64,000 bases of DNA, from NCBI RefSeq assembly GCF_029784135.1, contig NC_073745.1, positions 43,046,420 to 43,110,419 on the forward strand, read 5' to 3'. The position numbers were made by a program, and so were the translations under genes. Positions 55,824-64,000 of the stretch are shown in pieces; positions within the stretch are counted from its first letter, which is position 1; each line of letters starts with the position of its first letter. The notes beneath the pieces were generated by a model. That model ran no database searches, had not been told where the DNA came from, and was given only the letters and a program-made list of their open reading frames with translations. The DNA is from Toxorhynchites rutilus septentrionalis. Lineage: Eukaryota; Arthropoda; Insecta; Diptera; Culicidae.

Positions 55824-55899
55824 TAGATTAAGTATTTTAAGTTATTAATTTTCTCAGGTATCATTAGGGCGCTCATGTTCAGACCTGTTGATAGTAATG
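55824..55899 (+). mobile_element. jockey 3' tail (empty ITmD37E site)
   Basis: TAGATTAAGTATTTTAAGTT ... CATTAGGGCGCTCATG ... GATAGTAATGAA. Matches 45889-45970 and shows the sequence without the ITmD37E element. Confidence 0.88.
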
Positions 55900-55978
55900 A
55901 AGGGACTTTTTAGCCCATGTGATAGAATATGATTTTTTTATTTATAACGAGAGACTGCATGGATGGATCAATTGGAGC
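55900..55978 (+). repeat. 78-bp direct repeat, right copy
   Basis: Same as 52206-52283 apart from one substitution and one extra T. Directly follows the jockey 3' end. Confidence 0.85.
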
Positions 55979-56043
55979 AGGTTTCGTCAAATTTCGGACG
56001 AAAATAATCTTCAGATGTTAAAACAAAGGAACTTATATCAGAG

Positions 56044-56298
56044 GTGCAAGTATTAAAGACACTGATGATGGACCTATTCTCTGACCTGAACTTTTCGACG
56101 TCTTCAGGCATCTTGAACATTTTTCTCAGATATTCTCTCGAAGCATTTTATTTTAACATTGAGATGGCGCTACGAATTTTACTGACGCTTTCAGTTACAG
56201 TGGCATCGTCCGATCGCAGTTTCAACAAATTTAAATTGATTAAAAATTATCTACGTTCTAAAATGAACCAAGCCCGACTCAATAGGCTGTATGAATAA
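56044..56298 (+). pseudogene. hAT transposase C-terminal dimerisation fragment
   Basis: An 84-codon frame ends with IEMALRILLTLSVTVASSDR and SFNKFKLIKNYLRSKMNQAR, the hAT family C-terminal dimerisation motif (usual form VASCERSFSKLKLIKNYLRS; here the Cys-Glu pair reads Ser-Asp). In hAT transposases this region mediates multimerisation and lies close to the last catalytic Glu. Upstream catalytic domain is missing, and the 3' side runs into the MITE starting at 56284. Remnant only. Confidence 0.78.
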
Positions 56299-57993
56299 AA
56301 ACAAAATTCACCTTCACTTTACTTCATTCGAGCAGTCGAGCAGTGAGATTAAGTTTTTACTACGTTTGGTATGAATAAAAGAAACAACAAAGTATTTACT
56401 TTTCGAAAATGGATGTTTAGCTGATTTCGTATGAATAAAACAGCATTCACCAAGTATTTACTTCGTTATTATCAAGTATGCTCATGAGCATACTTTGGAT
56501 CTGAAAACACTATCATTCGTTTTGATGTCATATCCGATTTATGTTTAATGCTGCTATCTTGCGCTTGAAGCTAAACAAGTTAACGATCCGCATTGATGGC
56601 ATTGAGCTTTGTTTACTAGTTTAGGGGAGCGTAAAAAAATTGATTGATTTTCAGGCGAAATGAACACGTTTTTAGAATTTAAATTATGAATGAAAAATAA
56701 CCTTTCCGTACCAATTTGGCATTCTGTTTAAGGGGGTATTCTAGTGTAGAGACACGAATTTCGGACGTTTTTTCGAACTCCGTAAAAATAAAACAAAGAA
56801 TATTTTTACTATCCATTATATCATTATTCGTTTATCTATCTTTCAACAATAAAACAAAAATAGGACGGAAAAAAAAATTCATAATTAGAATAGTTACATG
56901 CTGGTGAAGTGAGGGTGTTCAAAAAAAAGTTGTGCCATGGCGTACACGATTCCAGTCCTTCTGGTTATCTGAAACAAAAAAATCGAACAGATTCTGAATC
57001 AGTAAAGATGTCGCTATGGCATGAACCTCGGACAAGTCAAAAACATGGGTTTTAACAAAATGGCGGCCGTTTGAAAACAAAAATGCTGTTTAAAACGTTT
57101 TTTTTTGCGTTTACCGATTTTTTAAAAATAGTAAAATTAAAAAGTTATAATTTTTTATTGGTTCATGCGATAGAGAGGTGTATGCAGATTATTTTCATAT
57201 AAATTTGACATAAATCGGTTCAGTAGAACTTGAGATATCGTGTACGCCAGTTAGAAAAAAACTAGTTCCGAGAGAAACGCGTTTGAAGTTCATTGTGATG
57301 GCCGTAACAGGTTAGATACCACATCACTAAGATGGCTCTAACTAGGTAAATAATAGGATTTTCGATAAGTCCTTTCTAGAGTATATTCTTGAATGCCTAA
57401 ACTACAGAAATATGGTAAAAAAAAAATTTCGATTTTTTCAGATTTCTAGACTAGAATACCCCCTTAAATGACAAACACTTTTGTTTGCAGGTGGTAAAAA
57501 AATCTTGTACGAATATTGTTTTTGAAGACAACTTTATATTATAGTGAAAAGTTTCAGTAATGATGTTGTAAATGTATAGACAAAGGGTTAAATAAAAGTC
57601 GGAAAAAAGTGTTTTAAGTGATTAAATAACATGATGTGAACATTTTCATTCAAATTTTAACATTTGAAAACTGGCTTCGTGTCTTCTAATATGATAGGTA
57701 TTACACTAACGAGATAGGGACCCAAACTATGGTCCCTAATTGAAAGTCGCCACCAGACGTCGACACTATTCCCTTTTCATCGCGAATTCACGCTTTGTCC
57801 AAAAAAACGTTTTGAAACGAAACCTAAACAATCAGTTGATAGATGTTTGACAAAGTAAAAACTATGTTCGAATTCGCAAATCAAATTAGTAAAGTAAACT
57901 TTTATTCATACGGATTCAAGTAAATACTAGGAAAGTTTACTTTACTTGGAAACGGGCAGAATAAGTAAATACTTTTTTTTATTCATACGTCCT
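56284..57993. mobile_element. MITE B (TATGAATAAAA termini), with nested insertion
   Basis: Termini AGGCTGTATGAATAAAAA and, reversed, AGGACGTATGAATAAAAAA, flanked by AAT on both sides. Shares the block GAGCAGTCGAGCAGTGAGA and the recurring word GTATGAATAAAA with MITE C. Interrupted by the element 56732-57463; about 974 bp without it. Non-coding. Confidence 0.78.
56732..57463. mobile_element. TTAA-flanked element with GGGGGTATTCTAGT termini
   Basis: Inverted termini GGGGGTATTCTAGT(G/C)TAGA with TTAA direct duplication (56728-56731, 57464-57467). 732 bp, no supported coding sequence (the 63-codon frame at 56716 has no domain). TTAA target suggests piggyBac-type mobilisation. Confidence 0.85.
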
Positions 57994-57996
57994 AAT

Positions 57997-58817
57997 AGGC
58001 CATATGAATACAAACAAAATTCAGCTTTACTTTACTTGAATCGAGCAGTCGAGCAGTGAGAATGAGTTTTTACTACGTTTTGTATGAATAAAAGTATTTA
58101 CTTTTCGCAAATGGAAGTTTACTTGATCTCGTATGAATAAAACGGCATTTATCAAGTATTTACTTCGTCATTATAAAGTTTGAAACACTTTTATTCGTTT
58201 TGCTATCATATCCGGTTTATATTTATTGCTACCATTTTGCGTTCATAGTTTAACAAATTAACGCGTCAAACATTCCGTTTCCACTTGTTTGCGCATCTGC
58301 CTTGAATTTGCGAAAAATCGAATGATCAAAACTTACAAATTACGCAGAGGGGGAAATGACGATAATTCAAAGTAGTTGTATGGGTTTAGTCACGAAAACG
58401 TAATTTTTTAACAAGAACCTCTCTATCCAACTATGGGGAAACCAGAGGTGAAGCGTTGCAAAACTAGTTTTTGTGTTTCTTTAACATTATTGTGATCCCT
58501 TTTAATTTACTTCAGCGAAATATCGAAGTTCAACGTCCCGCGAAGCCGGAACATTAACAGAACTGAAAGTGTCGAAGGAAGCAGAATATCTTTTTATCGT
58601 TTTCCAATAGATAAGTCTTTGAGATACATTCAATCGTTGGTCTTAAAACTGACAATCTGCTGACAGACGTTTGACAAAGTAAAAGCTATGTTCGAATTCC
58701 GAAAACGAAATCAGTAAAGTAAACTGTTATTCATACGAATTCAAGTAAATACTAGCAAAGTTTACTTCAGTTCAAAACGAGCAGAATAAGTAAGTACTTT
58801 TTTTATTCATATGGCCT
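57997..58817. mobile_element. MITE C, same family as MITE B, adjacent
   Basis: Termini AGGCCATATGAATACAAA and, reversed, AGGCCATATGAATAAAAAA. Preceded by AAT (57994-57996, shared with MITE B) and followed by AAT (58818-58820). 821 bp, non-coding, about the structure of uninterrupted MITE B. Confidence 0.82.
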
Positions 58818-59019
58818 AATGGCTTAGCAATTCATTCGATCGACATTAGCTAAGACCTTGATTTAGATGCAATTGTGGATCATTTTGCTTCAACTAAAGC
58901 ACGCAAGGCAAAAGTTTGACTAGAGAATGAGCGAAGCTTATATGATATTTCTAGCATTCTAAATGCGAAAAAAGTACTCAAAGTGAATATTGGTATAAGT
59001 GAGCAGTTTCCAAAAAATA

Positions 59020-59580
59020 CAGGGTCTTTCAGATTAAATCCTCACGCAACAAATTTTAATAATTTTTTACAAAAGTGAACTGATGTTTATTCTTAAAACA
59101 CGAAAATAAAGCTTATTTTAGGACATTTTCGATGTGACCACCCCTTTTTTCGATAACGCGTTTTAAACGGTGAACAAAATTCTTCATGCACAACTCTAAC
59201 ATTACGTATTCGATGCTGTTGAAAATCCGAGTTATTTCTTCCTTAGGTTCCTCCAAATTTTTGGGCTTATTTACATAGCAACGGTCCTTCACGTACCCCC
59301 AGAGGAAGTAATCAACGACGAGAAATGTAGAAATTCTCACATAAGAGGACAAAGTTTCATTAAGGCTTCGGTTGCTCCAGTAAAACGATTTCACTAAAAA
59401 TACACGTTCTTGTAAATTGTACTTCTTGACACTAAAAACCATCCGATCAGACTGAACGAGTAGCCGAATGTTATCGTCTCACTTCGGGAGTGTTCGGGAG
59501 AGTTACCATCGACGGAGCGATATTTTTTTTATAAGGAGCCATTCGATTTTTTGCGTGATCGTTTAATCTGAAAGACCCTG
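59020..59580 (-). mobile_element. Internally deleted Tc1/mariner derivative 2
   Basis: 561 bp with inverted termini CAGGGTCTTTCAGATTAAAT flanked by TA (59018-59019, 59581-59582). Carries both ends of the same transposase gene as 46178-46630, with a different deletion junction. Confidence 0.92.
59113..59442 (-). pseudogene. Transposase remnant with central deletion, open frame kept
   Basis: A 109-codon frame: MVFSVKKYNLQERVFLVKSF, YWSNRSLNETLSSYVR, a short join, then VVDYFLWGYVKDRCYVNKPK and the C-terminus HRLKRVIEKRGGHIENVLK. D in DYFLWGYVKD is where the third catalytic Asp belongs; the first two catalytic residues are gone. Uninterrupted from ATG to stop, so a small protein could be made, but no catalysis is possible. 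Confidence 0.85.
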
Positions 59581-59767
59581 TATCACATTCTAAAAACTAG
59601 AAAAAAAATCGAAAAAAATTGTACATTTTGGGGCTCCATTTTCATAGTTTGCCGGGGGCGCTGTTTACCATCACTACGTCACTGGTTCTGGGACGATAGA
59701 ATTTTTAAACTGCGTGCAAGATGGGGAAACGAATGAAGCAAAACTGGGCAAATAAAATTGAATAAAT

Positions 59768-60680
59768 GTAGGGTAACCGCGGATAATACGGACAGTGGGG
59801 GTAATATGGGCAGGTGGTTGATTTGTATAGTTACATTTTGAATTTCAAATTTCTGTTAATGAGAATATCTTCAACATGTTATTCTATAATATTTAAGGCA
59901 ATGAATACTGATCAACAGTGGAAAAGGGAAACAAAAACCGAAAATCATGAATGATTCCGCGTGTGGATGCTTCGATATTAGGCATTTTGAGTGGTTTACT
60001 ATCAAAACTCAATTCGCTGATAGTTACATTTCGGGTTGTGAGTGAAGCGATATCAGGTATGTAGGGGAAAGTGAATTCATTTTTGAGTGGAAAATTTGAA
60101 TTATTGAAAAATATTGTACCGGTGGGGTAAAACGGACAGTTGCCAGTGGGAGTGAGATGGACTGTGAAAAGTCTGTTTAATCTGTTCTTAAGGAATGCCT
60201 TGCGTCTATAAATGGAAATAAAATCGCCAAATGTGGACTGTTTAGAAGCTGACTGGAACCAAAAGCAAAATAGTCGACTGTCTGTCCGTTTATACTGCTG
60301 AAAAGCACAATATCACTTCTAGGTGGATTAATTCGTTTTTTCATCATTCAACGGACATTCGTGATGAGTTCAGAGCTTGGTTGAATAAAATTATTCCTTT
60401 CGCGGCCGATAAACCTCTACGCTTCATGTATTACAAACCTGTCCATATTACCCCCACTATATGTTCATTTTACCCGCAACGAAAAAAATGTTGCATTTTT
60501 CGGTCTGTTTTAATTTCAGTAAAAAACATTGAAAAACAATTTTTTGTAAAATATTTGACCAACTAGGTAGAGAGACAGTAAGAAAGCAAGAAACTTCATC
60601 AAAGTCTTGGGAAACATGAGTTTTCAAAGATGTAATTGAAGTTCTTCTTAACATGTCCGTTTTACCCCCACCTGCCTATG
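59768..60680. repeat. Element with repeated GGACAGTGGGGGTAA words
   Basis: GTAGGGTAACCGCGGATAAT and GGACAGTGGGGGTAATATGG at the left; reversed forms CCATATTACCCCCACT at about 60443 and CGTTTTACCCCCACCTGCC at about 60658; a further GGTGGGGTAAAACGGACAG at 60120. Probably a decayed TIR element. Internal frames (e.g. 60381-60566) have no recognisable domain. Confidence 0.45.
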
Positions 60681-60842
60681 AAACAATGCTTTTGTTCTCT
60701 CAAAAATCGCCAAGTACTTTCCGGACAATTCAGTATATCCTTTTCCTAAATCTTATTTTTATTTTTCCTGATTTTCAAAAATTATGATTGGCAAAAAACA
60801 CTTACTAGATATGATCAGAATTCACTTCAAAATAAATTAGCT

Positions 60843-60924
60843 TGGCAGCGGTGGGATTCGAACCCACGCCACCGAAGTGACTGGTGCCTTAAACCAGCGC
60901 CTTAGACCGCTCGGCCACGCTACC
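60843..60924 (-). tRNA. tRNA-Leu (anticodon AAG)
   Basis: 82 nt, intronless. Acceptor stem GGTAGCG pairs with CGCTGCC (one G-U). A box TGGCCGAGCGG, anticodon stem CTGGT/ACCAG around loop TTAAGGC (anticodon AAG, reading CUU), a long variable arm as required for Leu, T arm with GGTTCGAATCC, discriminator A. Genomic CCA is not encoded, as expected in eukaryotes. All features look functional. Confidence 0.95.
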
Positions 60925-60929
60925 TGTGC

Positions 60930-62125
60930 AACATAAGATGAGTTATACAAATAAGCTCAAACTGGTTCAGTGCATATTTATTATCTCACTAGCCTACGTT
61001 GCATAATAAATCAACCCCTCAGAATACAATAGAACAGTAGTGGCCGAGCAAATCGATTTGACCAGAAAAAAAACGAGAGTTGGAGAAGTGGAACAATCTA
61101 ATTAGATTATGTTTGCTCACGTATGGTTTAACTTCAAAATTGCACACACAGATATTCACAATCACGGGACCAGGGAGAACACCGCCTGAGGCGCTGTCCG
61201 TGCGAGAGGTAGAGGAGCAAGGGTAGGCTTGATTGCAAGATGCCCCTAGGCGAACGGACAGAGAAGCGACAGAGAGACACACAACGCTCTGCGGACTTTA
61301 TTAGATATTAGACCTAATTCTAGGTTCCATAACCGGTTTCAAAAGCACTAGCGCAGGTAAGGGTCCGAGAGACACGCAATGGCCAGGCGGACGAAGTACA
61401 CTTCGTGCGGCGGGGACTAGTTGTTGTCATAATGCTCTCAAACGATTCGTTTGTGTATATGTGTGTATGTGTGTATTTGTTTGTGCTCTCCAAGATATGC
61501 TGACCGAGAGATGCTGCGGGGAAGTGGTGCTGCATAGAAGAAAAAAAAATCCAAGAGAACGGGTGCTTCTCGGCTCGGATCGGCAAAACTAGGCTTGTTG
61601 CAGCGCGCTCTGATGGAGCAACAAAGTACAAATATGATTTATAAGATAAATCTATGTTCAAAGCATTGCAATGCAAGCGTTCGAGGCAAGAATAATTAAA
61701 GACGGCGTACGTGGGGCCATCACTTCTAAGCGACTGTGAAAGTAAACGAAATTGACCTCGAATCGAGTGCTTATTATAGGAAATAATCTCTGCGAATTGT
61801 TTGTGGTAGGTGATCGGGTGAGAGGAATATTTATTTATTCCACTCATGATTGGATAATACATGAGTCATGAGCCGATCACCATTTGTCATGAAATTCGAA
61901 CGACCGAATGTTATTTAGAACCCTATGCAATCCACAGCCTCAAGATAATTCTCCCGTTTAACGGGAGCAGGTAGGATTTTCTCTTCCATCGATTATTACT
62001 ATCTCACAAAGCGGGTTGAAGAGAGGCTAGAATAAGAGAGAATGTTTCTAGAATAAACTAGATTCTGATAAGATGGTTCGAAGGTAAAAAAAAATCAGAT
62101 GAATTAGCAATCAGCATTTTAAATT
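60930..62125. other. Low-copy-looking DNA, no protein gene supported
   Basis: Contains a TGTGTATGTGTGTAT run at about 61455. A 180-codon frame (61320-61862, minus) is open but includes a translated repeat (TNKYTHTHIYTNES) and no recognisable domain. Confidence 0.4.
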
Positions 62126-62126
62126 G

Positions 62127-63148
62127 GAGATGGGCAGAATGGTTCACTTTAATGAACCGTTCAGTGACCAACCGTTCACTAAGGTGAACTAGTTCTTTTG
62201 AGCAGTTCACTCACTCTTTCGTACATTAGAGGGATATGCCATATCATGTATAAAAAAGTGTGATATGTTATGTAGGACTGTTCTTTTCATTCAAAAAATG
62301 CTGTTTGTTAGCAATAATTATATGTCCGAATTTTGTTCAAAATATCTTAGCACAATAGAGAATCAAACTATGATGTTGATTTTTTTTTTATTTTCAGCAC
62401 AAACTAACGTTGCGCTGCTTTTCTTCAATGTTTTGCAATAACTGCTATAGCAAAACTACCAAACCGCAAAATGATCGAGGACAATGTGATATAATATAAA
62501 AACTTTTCGTATTAGCGACACAAATTTGTATTTACTGTTGAAAAATACTGTTTGAGTCGTTTCGCTTTCAACTGTATTTTTTTTGTGAGGTAGATTTGCA
62601 TATCTTACTGATATATTACCCTCAACTTGAAAATATGAAATTAAAACTTTATTTGATAAATGATCGAACAATTCAATTTTATGTTGCATTCTATTATGAA
62701 AACGACAATACCGACATCTTATTTTTGTTATTTCATGGGGCTATCTTGTTTCCATTCCTTAATTTGAGGACTATTTATCTTGCAGCAGCATTCGTCTATC
62801 ACACGTTCGCTCGCCTTCCTCGTATATACCGATCATCATACACAGTTCGTTCTGAACTGTACGCACAGTTCAGCCAGCGGTCAGTTCGTTCTGAACTGTA
62901 TACACAGTTCCGCCAGCGGTCATCGTAAACAGTTCGTTCTGAACTGCATACACAGTTCATCGTTCACCGTACAGTTCGTTCTGAACTGAACTGTATACAC
63001 AGTTCAGCCAGCGGTCTTCGTACACAGTTCGTTCTGAACTGGGTAAGCAGTTCATGTGAACTGTTGCCCAGTAAAAAAGAACGACCGTTCGTTCACTCTT
63101 TTTGGTGAACTAGTTCTTTTGAACAGTTCATGAACGGTTTGTCCATCT
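62127..63148. mobile_element. MITE with GAGATGGGCA termini and internal palindromes
   Basis: Left GAGATGGGCAGAATGGTTCA and, reversed right end, GAGATGGACAAACCGTTCAT; GGTGAACTAGTTCTTTTGA occurs in both arms. The GAGATGG(G/A)CA start resembles hAT termini (CAGAGATGGGCA), but no clean 8-bp duplication was seen. Non-coding. Confidence 0.7.
62840..63060 (+). repeat. Five ~45 bp units of a palindromic GTTC/GAAC repeat
   Basis: Units start ACAGTTCGTTCTGAACTG and continue TATACACAGTTCAGCCAGCG; copies near 62841, 62881, 62930, 62970 and 63022, with an extra AGTTCATGTGAACT palindrome at 63050. Small indels separate the units. Each unit contains the inverted word AGTTC-GTTCT-GAACT. Confidence 0.85.
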
Positions 63149-63581
63149 CTATTGTAAATATCTATGTGCTGCAGGACGCACAACGTAATGAATGTGCAAA
63201 CCTACTGCTGAAACAGTTAAGAATGTATTCATTGTAAGTAGATGCATATCAAAGCGCATCACGTTTGATTCTTATCTCAACTTGAATTTGAATTTGAATT
63301 TCCGATCCGCTGTTGCATATCGAGTTTTCAATTGTCAAATCGATAAATTTGATTGGAACGTATTACAAAGGTAACAAGCAAAAAAAGCACAATTCAACTC
63401 GTGCTCCAATCGGTGAGCAGTCAACCGAATTTTTCAAGGTTGAGAGTGTACCGTCAAATTGTCAAACGACCTTTCTCAGACCTTAGAGTAAAATATTTAG
63501 TTTTCCCTGGGCTTAGCAGCAAATGAACTTTTAGGTCTAAATCTCAAAATCTAAAGCATTAAAAACTCTAAAAAAAGTGGC

Positions 63582-63653
63582 TTCCCATACCGGGAATCGA
63601 ACCCGGGCCTTCTGGGTGAAAGCCAGATATCCTAGCCACTAGACCATATGGCA
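63582..63653 (-). tRNA. tRNA-Glu (anticodon TTC), acceptor mismatch
   Basis: 72 nt. D arm GTCTAGTGGCTAGGAT, anticodon stem TCTGG/CCAGA around CTTTCAC (TTC, reading GAA), T arm CCGGGTTCGATTCCCGG, discriminator A. The acceptor 5' strand reads TGCCATA against TATGGGA, giving G-G at pair 2-71, where the usual insect tRNA-Glu has C (from memory). All else is canonical. Either a variant gene or an early pseudogene. Confidence 0.9.
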
Positions 63654-64000
63654 GCTTATTTCATCTGTTTCTCAATGATATCCATTTGATTTTAGTGTTT
63701 TAGCATAGGATTAGCGTTAGTGCATTACTCTGATGCTGGCTTTAGTGATAGAATTTTAAAATTTTATAATTCTCATCATGGTAACATGCGTTCAAACTCC
63801 GTTTAACGTGGGTGTAAAATGAAAATTCCAAAAGCGAATGTGCAATGATACACCTCGATATATCGTAGAGATATTTACATTATTCGCAGGTTCACCTGAA
63901 TTACATCATGTCATGTTGCATCAAACGAGAGTTTTTAGTTTGATATTGAGATCTGAAATCAGCTCACACCATGTGTTAAAGCTGAGAGTCGAAGATTGCT
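63654..64000. other. No gene recognised up to the window end
   Basis: AT-rich DNA after the tRNA gene; no frame, tRNA or repeat boundary seen. Confidence 0.35.

Noticed and set aside
61320..61862. 180-codon minus-strand frame
   Set aside because: Longest open frame in the right end but includes a translated GT-rich repeat, has no domain and no coding-like composition; probably chance.
62840..63060. Possible CRISPR-like array
   Set aside because: Units are nearly contiguous with no unique spacers and lie inside a eukaryotic MITE.

Overview
The window looks like a culicine (Aedes-type) mosquito genome: AT-rich, almost no host protein-coding sequence, and packed with nested transposable elements. 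The organism call rests on three things seen here. One is an ITmD37E (DD37E) Tc1/mariner transposon, a group first described from mosquitoes. The second is a tRNA-headed SINE ending in a GAA triplet repeat, resembling the Aedes SINE Feilai. The third is RNase H-bearing LOA/I-type non-LTR elements of the kind common in Aedes. It is an inference, not a database result. No complete host protein gene could be supported; the only host candidates are one possible signal-peptide exon (about 25.6-25.9 kb, minus) and two tRNA genes near the right end: Leu-AAG at 60.9 kb and Glu-TTC at 63.6 kb, both minus. The window is probably intergenic DNA or a long intron.

Layout, left to right. 0-3.3 kb: low-copy-looking AT-rich DNA with trinucleotide runs. 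3.36-4.88 kb: DD41D-type Tc1/mariner relic split by a SINE. 5.1-6.8 kb: three copies of a dispersed repeat, one pair flanking an LOA tail. 7.2-11.3 kb: three inverted-repeat elements. 11.6-13.86 kb: alternating inverted ~500 bp modules ending in a (TA)n run. 14.2-15.6 kb and 18.3-19.5 kb: two mariners, the first holding a piece of an R2-like (restriction-like endonuclease) LINE. 20.2-23.9 kb: a 5'-truncated LOA/I retrotransposon with RT and RNase H on the minus strand. 24.2-24.6 kb: hairpin MITE. 26.6-27.7 kb: a nearly pure 8-bp satellite, followed by a degenerate ~4.3 kb repeat field to 32.1 kb. 35.4-37.5 kb: two TIR elements.

The most informative part is 37.6-46.0 kb. There a jockey-type retrotransposon has been hit in turn by a short LTR retrotransposon (5-bp target duplication), an LOA element (14-bp duplication) and an ITmD37E transposon (TA). 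The LTR element itself carries a Harbinger-like MITE and a SINE. Removing the insertions restores contiguous jockey sequence, which supports the boundaries. 46.2-48.3 kb holds two more Tc1/mariner copies. 51.5-56.3 kb is a second stack: mariner relic, jockey 3' end, a 3.2 kb insertion with 23-bp direct repeats, and a SINE. 56.3-58.8 kb holds two related MITEs side by side, 59.0-59.6 kb a shrunken Tc1/mariner, and 62.1-63.1 kb a MITE with internal palindromic repeats.

Almost every transposase or RT frame seen is broken, so there is no evidence of a working multi-gene system. The value of the window is the relative dating of insertions and the intermediates that show how non-autonomous elements arise.
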